Assembly (NCBI GenBank): GCA_016871595.1
Contig: VHCY01000007.1
Coordinates: forward strand, 1-50,201
Direction: 5' to 3'
DNA: 50,201 bases
Source: Verrucomicrobiota bacterium
Lineage (GTDB): Bacteria; Verrucomicrobiota; Verrucomicrobiia; Opitutales; Opitutaceae
The translations under genes and the position numbers were made by a program. The notes below the pieces were generated by a model that saw nothing but the letters and a program-made list of their open reading frames with translations, made no database searches and had not been told where the DNA came from. Each line of letters starts with the position of its first letter. Within the stretch, counting starts at the first letter, position 1. Shown in pieces: positions 34,953-41,908 of this stretch.

Positions 34953-35786
34953 ATGCCCGCCGCCCTCGCCTCCCGCCTCGCCGTCTGCACGTGGTCGCTC
35001 CGGCCCCAATCCCCGGAAGACCTGATCGCCGCTTGCGCCGCCGCCGGACTCACGCGGCTGCAACTCGCCCTCGACCCGCTCCGCGAGTCCCCCGCCGTCT
35101 GGGGCGGATTTCCCGCGCTCGCGGCACGCCACGGGCTGCGGATTGTCTCCGGGATGTTCGGCACGATCGGCGAGGACTACAGCACCTTGGAGACCATCCG
35201 GCGCACCGGGGGCGTCGTCCCGGACGCGACCTGGGAGCGGAACTGGCGGAACATTCAGGCGGTGGCCGACCTTGCGGCCGAACTGCGGCTGGGGACCGTC
35301 ACGTTTCACGCCGGTTTTCTGCCCCACGAGGAGTCCGATCCGGATTTCCCCAAATTGCTCGAGCGGATCGCGCGGATCGCCGCGTGCTTCGGTTCCCGCG
35401 GCATCCACCTCGGGTTTGAGACCGGCCAGGAGACGGCCGACACCCTCGCGGCGTTCCTGCGGCAGCTGAATGACCCCCGGGTGGGCGTGAATTTCGATCC
35501 GGCGAACATGATCCTCTACGACAAGGGCGATCCGATCGCCGCGCTGCGCACGCTCGGGCCCTGGCTCAAGCAGTGCCACATCAAGGACGCCCGTCGGACC
35601 CGGGTGCCCGGCACGTGGGGCGAGGAGGTGGCCGTCGGCACCGGCGAGGTCGACTGGACCGCCTTTCTCAACCAACTCGACGCGCTCGGGTTCCAGGGTG
35701 ATCTCTGCATCGAGCGCGAGGCCGGGGAGCGGCGGATCGAGGACATCCGCGCGGCCCGCCTGCACCTGGAGCGCCTCGCTTCCTGA
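34953..35786 (+). CDS. Sugar phosphate isomerase/epimerase family protein
   Basis: 277 residues, AP-endonuclease-2-like TIM barrel of the xylose isomerase/epimerase superfamily. Typical elements: LAVCTWSLRPQSPEDLIAAC, VTFHAGFLP, ILGFETGQET-like HLGFETGQETADTLA with a metal-binding Glu, VGVNFDPANMILY, and KQCHIKDARR with the metal-binding His. Exact substrate is not determinable. No signal peptide. It is followed after 11 bp by a Gfo/Idh/MocA oxidoreductase, a common pairing in which the two act on keto-sugar or inositol intermediates. Confidence 0.85.
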   Translation: MPAALASRLAVCTWSLRPQSPEDLIAACAAAGLTRLQLALDPLRESPAVWGGFPALAARHGLRIVSGMFGTIGEDYSTLETIRRTGGVVPDATWERNWRNIQAVADLAAELRLGTVTFHAGFLPHEESDPDFPKLLERIARIAACFGSRGIHLGFETGQETADTLAAFLRQLNDPRVGVNFDPANMILYDKGDPIAALRTLGPWLKQCHIKDARRTRVPGTWGEEVAVGTGEVDWTAFLNQLDALGFQGDLCIEREAGERRIEDIRAARLHLERLAS

Positions 35787-35797
35787 TCCCTCCCCTT

Positions 35798-36823
35798 ATG
35801 CTCAACGTCGCCGTCGTCGGTCTGGGCTTTATGGGCGTCACCCACTTGAAGTCCTACCTGCAGGTCCCCGGGGTGCGCATCGCCGCGCTCTGCGGCGGCC
35901 GTCGTCCGCCCCCGGCGGACGGGGATTTCACGGGTGTCACCGGCAACATTCCGGGCTGGCAGCCCTTCAAGCTGGATATGGCCGGCGTCCGCATCGCGCG
36001 CGATTTGGACGAGGTGTTGTCCGATCCTGGTATCGATCTGGTGGACCTTTGCGTCCCCACCCCGGCGCACGTGCCCTTGGCGGTACGGGCCCTGCGCGCG
36101 GGGAAGCACGTGCTGTGCGAGAAGCCCCTCGCGCGAACCTCGGCGCAGGCCCGGGAGCTGGTGGCGGCGGCCGCAGCGGCTCGTGGTCACTTTATGCCGG
36201 CGATGTGCCTGCGCTTCTGGCCCGGCTGGGCCTGGCTGCGGGAGGCCGCGACCGACGGACGCTACGGCGCCATCCGCGCCGCGCGGTTTCGCCGCGTCGG
36301 CGAGCCTCCTGCCTGGGGCCAGGAGGCCTATTTCAACGGCAGCGCCTCCGGCGGGGCGCTGCTGGACCTGCACATCCACGACACGGACTTCGTCCAATTC
36401 CTCCTCGGCCGGCCACGTTCGGTCTTCTCCCAAGGCTTCAGCCAATTCAGTGGCGCCATCGATCACGTGGTGACGCAGTATCAGGTGGCCTCCGGAGCCA
36501 CGGTCAGTGCGGAAGGCAGCTGGATAATGACCCCGGGTCACGGATTCAATATGGCTTACACGGTGATTTTCGAGCGGGCCACGGCCGATTTTGACCTGAG
36601 CCGGGGGGCCGAGGCGCTGCGACTCTTCGAAGCCGGCCAATCTGGGCGGACTGTGCCTCTGGAGCCTGGCGACGGCTATATCCACGAGCTGACTTACCTT
36701 GCGGGTTGCCTGCGCGCGGGACGAGCCCCGGAACGGGTCACCTTGGCGGATGCGCTCTCCGCGGTGGAAATCTGCGAGGCTGAGGAGCGTTCGATCCGAA
36801 GCGGACGGGTGGAGTTGGTCTGA
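35798..36823 (+). CDS. Gfo/Idh/MocA family oxidoreductase
   Basis: 341 residues. An N-terminal Rossmann fold (VAVVGLGFMGVTHLKSY, DLVDLCVPTPAHVPLAVRAL) is followed by the family's catalytic Lys motif CEKPLAR and the C-terminal dimerisation/substrate domain (GGALLDLHIHDTDFVQFLLG). It is a cytoplasmic NAD(P)-dependent sugar or inositol oxidoreductase. No Tat signal is present, unlike many verrucomicrobial members. It ends 15 bp from the convergent rrf2-type gene. Confidence 0.87.
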   Translation: MLNVAVVGLGFMGVTHLKSYLQVPGVRIAALCGGRRPPPADGDFTGVTGNIPGWQPFKLDMAGVRIARDLDEVLSDPGIDLVDLCVPTPAHVPLAVRALRAGKHVLCEKPLARTSAQARELVAAAAAARGHFMPAMCLRFWPGWAWLREAATDGRYGAIRAARFRRVGEPPAWGQEAYFNGSASGGALLDLHIHDTDFVQFLLGRPRSVFSQGFSQFSGAIDHVVTQYQVASGATVSAEGSWIMTPGHGFNMAYTVIFERATADFDLSRGAEALRLFEAGQSGRTVPLEPGDGYIHELTYLAGCLRAGRAPERVTLADALSAVEICEAEERSIRSGRVELV

Positions 36824-36838
36824 AGGGCGCCGCCGGAC

Positions 36839-37252
36839 TCAAATGTAATACATCGCGGCCGCCTCGCGCGCGACGAGCTGGTCCAAAGTGGTGGCCCGCA
36901 GTCGCGCTTCGATTACCGCGCCCAGCTCGAGCCAAACCTGGCGCACGCGACGGCCACTACGTCCCTCGGAATTGCCGCCCAGCTGCAGCGCCTGGCCTTC
37001 CACGGCCAGCAGAATGTCCAGCACCGTGATCTCGGCCGGAGGCCGTGCGAGCGCGTAGCCGCCCTGTATCCCGCGGCGGCTGACGATGAGACCGGCGTGA
37101 CGCAGCTTCTGCAGGATCTGCGTGAGGAAGGGCGGCGGCACCGCCTCTACCTCGGCCAAATGTTCCCCGCGGGCCGGAGCGCTGCGGCCGTGGAGCCGGC
37201 CGAGTTCAGCAAGCACCCGGCAGGCGTAATCCAGCTGTGCGGAGATCTTCAT
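36839..37252 (-). CDS. Rrf2-family transcriptional regulator
   Basis: 137 residues from the ATG at 37252 (MKISAQLDYACRVLAELGRL). The winged-helix DNA-binding domain includes LAEVEAVPPPFLTQILQKLR and GLIVSRRGIQGGYALARPPA, then ITVLDILLAVEG. The three-cysteine cluster used by IscR and NsrR to bind Fe-S is absent; the only Cys is near residue 11. It therefore resembles CymR-type sulfur regulators, which act without an Fe-S cluster (in CymR, through contact with CysK). It is the last gene of the cysH-cysD-cysN operon, 13 bp after cysN, so a role in controlling sulfate assimilation is likely but inferred. Confidence 0.88.
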   Translation of the reverse strand: MKISAQLDYACRVLAELGRLHGRSAPARGEHLAEVEAVPPPFLTQILQKLRHAGLIVSRRGIQGGYALARPPAEITVLDILLAVEGQALQLGGNSEGRSGRRVRQVWLELGAVIEARLRATTLDQLVAREAAAMYYI

Positions 37253-37265
37253 CCGTCGGCGGCAC

Positions 37266-38600
37266 TTAAATCTCGTACTCGGCCCCCTCGGGCCGGACGG
37301 TCTCACTGGAGGCTTGGAGCATCCCGGCCGCGACGGTCGCGTTGGTGCCCGGCTCGATGAGGATGAATGACCCCGTGAGCCGGTTGACGCTGTAGGCATC
37401 GTGGAACAACGGCCGCGCCGTGCGCAGCCGGATCTCCCCGATGTCGTTCACCGCCAGCTGAGCGGGAGAGGGCTGAACTTCGAGCGTGCCCATATCGAGC
37501 CGCGAGACGACCTCGGTGACGACCGTCTGCACGGTGTGGCTCGTGTGCTTGAGCAGGTACTTGCGGCCGGCCTGCAGCGGGCGGGCGTGCATCCAGCAGA
37601 CGTTGGCCCGTAAATCGGTGCCGAAACCGGGCCGTTCCTCCAGCCCGACCAACATACTGCCGCGGCTCACATCGATGTCATCCTCGAGCACCACCGTCAC
37701 CGATTGCGGGCAGAACGCCTCCTCCACCGAGCCATCGTAGGTCCAAATCTGTTTCACGGTGGACGGCAGGCCCGCGGGCAGGGCGAGCACCCGCTGCCCG
37801 CGGCGCACCACGCCACCGGCGATCTGGCCGCTGAAGCCCCGGAAATCGTGCAGCGCGGGATCCTTGGGGGCGTTAGGCCGATTGACCCACTGGATGGGCA
37901 GGCGAAAGCCGCGGAGATTCCAGTCGCTGGCAATGTGCACCGTCTCCAGATGGCCAAGGAGTGTCGGGCCCACATACCACGGGGTGTGCGGCGAAGGGTC
38001 GACGACGTTGTCTCCGTTGAGGGCGCTCAGGGGAATAAACTTAACGTCCTGGATCGCGAGACGGGGCAGGAATTCCTCGAACTGCGCGCGGATTTCCCGG
38101 AAGCGCTGCTCGTTCCAGCCGACCAGATCCATTTTGTTCACCGCCACCACCAGATGGGGGATGCGCAAAAGGGACGCGATCGCCGTATGCCGCCGGCTTT
38201 GCTCAATCACGCCGGCGCGGGCGTCCACCAGCACGATGGACAGGTTGGCCGTCGAGGCCCCCGTGACCATGTTGCGGGTGTACTGCACGTGGCCCGGGGT
38301 ATCGGCGATGATGAACTTCCGCTGGGGCGTCGCGAAGTAGCGGTAGGCCACGTCGATCGTGATGCCCTGCTCGCGCTCCGCGCGGAGGCCATCCGTGAGG
38401 TTTGCCAGGTTGATCTGCCCTCCCCCGGTGATGTCGGCGGAACGCTCCAGGGCCTCGATCTGGTCCTCCATCAGCGACTTTGAGTCGTAGAGAAGGCGGC
38501 CGATCAGCGTGGACTTACCGTCGTCGACGCTGCCGCAGGTGTTGAAGCGCAGGATGTCGACCGGCACGGGCGCGGACGGGGAATCGTTGGTGGAAGACAT
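37266..38600 (-). CDS. cysN: Sulfate adenylyltransferase subunit 1 (GTPase)
   Basis: 444 residues, EF-Tu-like GTPase that drives ATP sulfurylase. G1 is FNTCGSVDDGKSTLIGRLLYDSK, G3 includes IIADTPGHVQYTRNM and G4 VAVNKMDLVGW; C-terminal beta-barrel domains follow. It forms ATP sulfurylase with CysD, making APS from sulfate. It ends at about the length of stand-alone CysN, so no APS kinase (CysC) domain is fused to it. It starts 3 bp after cysD and is followed by the rrf2-type regulator. Confidence 0.95.
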   Translation of the reverse strand: MSSTNDSPSAPVPVDILRFNTCGSVDDGKSTLIGRLLYDSKSLMEDQIEALERSADITGGGQINLANLTDGLRAEREQGITIDVAYRYFATPQRKFIIADTPGHVQYTRNMVTGASTANLSIVLVDARAGVIEQSRRHTAIASLLRIPHLVVAVNKMDLVGWNEQRFREIRAQFEEFLPRLAIQDVKFIPLSALNGDNVVDPSPHTPWYVGPTLLGHLETVHIASDWNLRGFRLPIQWVNRPNAPKDPALHDFRGFSGQIAGGVVRRGQRVLALPAGLPSTVKQIWTYDGSVEEAFCPQSVTVVLEDDIDVSRGSMLVGLEERPGFGTDLRANVCWMHARPLQAGRKYLLKHTSHTVQTVVTEVVSRLDMGTLEVQPSPAQLAVNDIGEIRLRTARPLFHDAYSVNRLTGSFILIEPGTNATVAAGMLQASSETVRPEGAEYEI

Positions 38601-38603
38601 CGC

Positions 38604-39506
38604 TTAAAAGTAACCCGCCTTCTTACGGTCCTCCATCGCGGCCTCGGATGCCTTGTCGTCCGCGCGCGAGCCCCGCTCGGTGACCCGCGCCGCGGCGATC
38701 TCCGCGATGATGTCGTCCACCGTGCTGGCCGGGGACTCCACGCAACCCGTGCTGATGATGTCCCCGATGGTGCGCACGCGCACCGTGAGTTCCCGCACGT
38801 CCTCCCCGGGCTTGGGCGGCACGAGGTCGTTGGCGGGCAACCATTGTCCCCCGCGGCGCACGCAGCGGCGACGATGGCTGAAGTAGATCGAAGGCACCTC
38901 CAGCCGCTCCCGGCGGATGTACTCCCAGACATCCATCTCGGTCCAGTTGCTCAGCGGAAAGACCCGCATGTTCTCGCCTTGGTTCAGACGGGCATTGTAG
39001 AGGTTCCAGATCTCCGGGCGCTGGTTCTTCGGATCCCATTGGCCGAAGGCGTCGCGGAAGCTGAAGAAACGCTCCTTGGCCCGGGCCTTTTCCTCGTCAC
39101 GGCGGGCGCCGCCGATGCAGCAGTCGAACCGGAATTCCTCGATGGCCGCCAGCAAGGTCGGGATCTGCAGCCGGTTGCGGCTGATCTCCCCCGGGGCCGC
39201 CTGGGCGATTCCGCGGGCGAGGGCGTCCTCCACCGTGCGCACGATCAGGCGGGCCCCCAGCTCCGCGGCGCGGCGGTCGCGGAACTCGTTGAGTTCCGGG
39301 AAATGGTGCCCGGTGTCGACGTTGAGGAAGGGCAGCGGAAGTTCCGCCGGGCGGAACGCCTTCTCCGCGAGGCGCAGCAGGCAGATCGAATCCTTGCCCC
39401 CCGAGAACAGTAGAGCCGGCCGTTCAAACTCCCCGGCGACCTCTCGCAGGATATGGATCGCCTCCGTCTCAAGGTGCTGCAGGTGGTCCAGGTGATAGTT
39501 CGTCAT
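38604..39506 (-). CDS. cysD: Sulfate adenylyltransferase subunit 2
   Basis: 300 residues from the ATG at 39506 (MTNYHLDHLQHLETEAIHIL). PP-loop motif FSGGKDSICLLRLA near residue 35, then FNVDTGHHFPELNEFRD-type NVDTGHHFPELNEFRDRRA, CCIGGARRDEEKARAKER and NWTEMDVWEYIRRE; the C-terminus SEAAMEDRKKAGYF is the family signature. It adenylates sulfate with CysN. The upstream in-frame codons overlap cysH and do not look like CysD. It is the second gene of the cysH-cysD-cysN-rrf2 operon. Confidence 0.96.
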   Translation of the reverse strand: MTNYHLDHLQHLETEAIHILREVAGEFERPALLFSGGKDSICLLRLAEKAFRPAELPLPFLNVDTGHHFPELNEFRDRRAAELGARLIVRTVEDALARGIAQAAPGEISRNRLQIPTLLAAIEEFRFDCCIGGARRDEEKARAKERFFSFRDAFGQWDPKNQRPEIWNLYNARLNQGENMRVFPLSNWTEMDVWEYIRRERLEVPSIYFSHRRRCVRRGGQWLPANDLVPPKPGEDVRELTVRVRTIGDIISTGCVESPASTVDDIIAEIAAARVTERGSRADDKASEAAMEDRKKAGYF

Positions 39507-39523
39507 CTTCGGAACCCTCGACT

Positions 39524-40180
39524 TCAGCTGGAAACCGCGTTGCGCCCCCATGCCGCGTGGAGGCCGCACTCCCGCTTCTCGTCCGCCTTCGCCGGGTCGA
39601 AGTAGTCCCATTCGTTGGGCAGCCCGTGCTTCGCGAGGTATGCGTCCATCTCGGCGTCGGTTGCGTGAAAGAAGGGGCTGACCTTCAGGGTCGCGAAATT
39701 CCCGTCCGGCGAGACGATGTCGAGCTCCGCGCGGCCCGGATTCTGCACCTTGCGCAGCGCGGTGAGCCAGACGGTCGGGGCCAGCTCCCGCATTCCGCGC
39801 TGAAAGGGCTCCAGCTTCATCAGGGCGCTGAATCGTTTGAGGCCCGGCTCGTCCTCCGGCGTCGGCACTGGGCCGTGGACCGCGTCGCGGTGCGCCGGCG
39901 TCATCCGCGGCAGGTAAGCCTTAAGGTTCAGGTCTAGGCGGAGGCGCAGGTCCTCCGCGTGACGATAGGTCGCCGGCCGGTTGTAACCGTGATCCACCCA
40001 AAGCACGGGCAGGTCCGGTTGTTCGCGCACCACCAGATGTAGCAATGCGGCCTCGTAAGGCCGGAAGTTGGTCGAGACGACCGCTCGCCCCTCCGCCCGG
40101 GCGAGCGCCCAGCGCACGATGGCGCTCGGGGACTGCGAGCGGAGTTCTTGATTCCAGCGTTCCAGTTCGGACGAATTCAT
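39524..40180 (-). CDS. cysH: Phosphoadenylylsulfate (PAPS) reductase
   Basis: 218 residues from the ATG at 40180. CysH reduces activated sulfate to sulfite using thioredoxin. The core has VVSTNFRPYEAALLHL, PVLWVDHGYNRPATYRHAE and the C-terminal catalytic ECGLHAAW. This Cys is the only cysteine in the protein. The CC and CxxC pairs that bind a 4Fe-4S cluster in APS reductases are missing, so it should be PAPS-dependent, needing an APS kinase that is not encoded in the window. It is first in the operon, facing a 140-bp divergent promoter region. Confidence 0.9.
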   Translation of the reverse strand: MNSSELERWNQELRSQSPSAIVRWALARAEGRAVVSTNFRPYEAALLHLVVREQPDLPVLWVDHGYNRPATYRHAEDLRLRLDLNLKAYLPRMTPAHRDAVHGPVPTPEDEPGLKRFSALMKLEPFQRGMRELAPTVWLTALRKVQNPGRAELDIVSPDGNFATLKVSPFFHATDAEMDAYLAKHGLPNEWDYFDPAKADEKRECGLHAAWGRNAVSS

Positions 40181-40220
40181 CGCGTGAGGGGTGAGCAAAG
40201 TCCGGCGCAGCGAGCCGCGT

Positions 40221-40260
40221 AAAGCTAAATATTAGTACTTTAGTTAGTTTATATGCTTTT
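40221..40260. promoter_or_regulatory. AT-rich divergent regulatory region of cysH and sumT operons
   Basis: This 40-bp stretch is only 20% G+C in a region of roughly 65-70%. It contains an AGTACT centre (40234-40239) with imperfectly symmetric flanks (CTAA to the left, TTAG twice to the right). It lies between cysH (start 40180) and sumT (start 40321) and is a plausible joint promoter and operator, possibly for the Rrf2-type regulator in the operon. No confident -35/-10 pair could be placed on either strand. Confidence 0.4.
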
Positions 40261-40320
40261 GCCGTTTAGGCTTCCTTCAATCCTTCCTTTCTCTCCACTC
40301 CCACGCGTCTTCCACACCCT

Positions 40321-41124
40321 GTGCTCTCCCCTGCATCATCGTTTTCTCTGGCCCACCCTCCCGGTGGCCGGGTGCATCTGGTCGGCGCGGGGCCGGGTGA
40401 CCCCGAACTGCTGACGCTCAAGGCATTGCGACTCCTGCGGGAGGCCGATGTCATCGTGCACGACCACTTGGTGGCGGAGGCCATCCTCGCCCTGATCCCC
40501 GCCACGACCCGCCGGGTCTTCGTCGGCAAGAAAGGCGGCGGATTCTGCTGCCCGCAGCACCGGATCGAAGAGACCCTGGTCGAACTCGCCCGCCAAGGCC
40601 TCAACGTGGTCCGACTCAAGGGCGGGGATCCGTTCATCTTTGGCCGCGGTGGCGAGGAACTCGAGGCCTTGGCCGCCGCTGGCATCCCGTGCTCGGTCGT
40701 GCCCGGGGTCACGTCTGCGTTTGGCGCCGCCGCGGAAGCCGGCATCCCGCTGACGCACCGCCGCCTCGCTTCCGGAGTGGTTTTCCTCACCGGCCACGAG
40801 GAACCCGGAAAGGCGGAGTCCGCGGTCCCGTGGGAGGAGTACGCCCGGATGGGCGCCACCCTCTGCGTCTATATGGGAATGAAGAATCTCGAGCCCATCA
40901 CGCGTCGACTGTTGGCCGGTGGCTTGTCGGCGGAGACCCCGGCCGCGGTCGTGCAGGCGGCCACCACGCCCGGACAGCGGGTTTGGACGTCCTCGCTGGG
41001 CCGGATCGCGCGCGAGGCGGAAGAGGGTGGATTCACCGCGCCGGCGATTGTCATCATCGGGGAAGTGGTCGGACTGGCGGAATTACTCTCCTCCCGCGCC
41101 GCCGCGGAACTCGCGCTCCCGTGA
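40321..41124 (+). CDS. cobA: Uroporphyrinogen-III C-methyltransferase
   Basis: 267 residues from the GTG at 40321. SUMT methylates uroporphyrinogen III twice to precorrin-2, the entry to siroheme. Blocks: GRVHLVGAGPGDPELLTLKA, DVIVHDHLV, VFVGKKGG, NVVRLKGGDPFIFGRGGEE, VVPGVTSAFGAAAEAGIPLTHR and AAVVQAATTPGQR. It is a monofunctional enzyme with no CysG-type dehydrogenase/ferrochelatase domain. Its stop overlaps the next start by one base (TGATG). The position ahead of sulfite reductase, which needs siroheme, supports its role. Confidence 0.94.
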   Translation: MLSPASSFSLAHPPGGRVHLVGAGPGDPELLTLKALRLLREADVIVHDHLVAEAILALIPATTRRVFVGKKGGGFCCPQHRIEETLVELARQGLNVVRLKGGDPFIFGRGGEELEALAAAGIPCSVVPGVTSAFGAAAEAGIPLTHRRLASGVVFLTGHEEPGKAESAVPWEEYARMGATLCVYMGMKNLEPITRRLLAGGLSAETPAAVVQAATTPGQRVWTSSLGRIAREAEEGGFTAPAIVIIGEVVGLAELLSSRAAAELALP

Positions 41125-41900
41125 TGCTGCTCGTGGACAACGGCTCGTTGGAGCCCGCCGCGACCCTGAACCTGCGCCGCGTGGCCGCCGGGCTCGAGGA
41201 GGCCGCCGGTCACCCGGTGACCCCGGTCTCGTGGAAGCACAGCGATCGCATTCCCGCGGAGCGGCTCTACGGACGGCCCGCCAGCACGCTCGCCCCCTTC
41301 ATCCGGGAGCAATTCGCCCGCGGCCAGCGCGCGTTTCACCTGGTTCCGTTCTTCATCAGCCCGCAGGGGGCGATCGGCTCCGCGCTGCGCCGCGATTTGG
41401 AGCAACTGCAGGCCGAACTCGGCCCTTTCACATTCAACTTTGGCTCGGGCTTGGCCGATGCGGGGGTGATCCCGCGGATTTTGGCCGCCCGGGTGCGCGA
41501 GACCGCCCAGGCCGCGGGCCTCGTCGCGCCTCCGGTCGTGCTCGTGGATCACGGCGGGCCTTCCCCGGCGTCCGCGGCCTTGCGGGACCGCCTCGCCGCG
41601 GCGGTGGCGACCGAGCTGGGGCCCGATTTCCCGCCGCCCGTCGCGGCCTCGATGGAGGGCGACCATCCCCCGCTGCTGGCGGACCTCCTGGCCCAGCCCG
41701 GGCACGCCGGCCGGGACGTCGTCGTGGGGCTGCTCTTCCTTTCGCCCGGGCGTCACGCCGGACCGGGCGGGGACATCGCGGAAATCTGCGCCGCCTCCCC
41801 GGCCCGCGCACACTGCACCGGCCTGATCGGCACCCACCCGCTCGCACTAGCGGCCCTTGCCGCCACGCTCCCAACGCCCTCCCCTTCCCTCCTTTCCTGA
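41124..41900 (+). CDS. cbiX: CbiX-type sirohydrochlorin chelatase (two-domain)
   Basis: 258 residues, two tandem CbiX/SirB-like halves. The second half (about 138-258) keeps both metal-site histidines: His143 (VVLVDHGGPSP) and His211 (LLFLSPGRHAGPGGDI). In the first half the equivalent positions read LLVDNGSLEP (Asn6) and VPFFISPQGAI, so both histidines are lost. The protein should insert iron (or cobalt) into sirohydrochlorin; with cobA and cysI around it, siroheme is the likely product. A dehydrogenase making sirohydrochlorin from precorrin-2 is not in the window. Start is the ATG at 41124, sharing one base with the cobA stop. Confidence 0.8.
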   Translation: MLLVDNGSLEPAATLNLRRVAAGLEEAAGHPVTPVSWKHSDRIPAERLYGRPASTLAPFIREQFARGQRAFHLVPFFISPQGAIGSALRRDLEQLQAELGPFTFNFGSGLADAGVIPRILAARVRETAQAAGLVAPPVVLVDHGGPSPASAALRDRLAAAVATELGPDFPPPVAASMEGDHPPLLADLLAQPGHAGRDVVVGLLFLSPGRHAGPGGDIAEICAASPARAHCTGLIGTHPLALAALAATLPTPSPSLLS

Positions 41901-41908
41901 GCCCGCTT

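Noticed and set aside
37266-38600. CysN fused to APS kinase (CysC)
   Set aside because: The protein ends after its GTPase and barrel domains at 444 residues; no second P-loop domain follows.
40919-41908. Possible fusion of cbiX and cysI through an open upstream frame
   Set aside because: The upstream codons run in a different frame from cbiX and encode Arg/Pro-rich nonsense. CysI homology begins at 41909.
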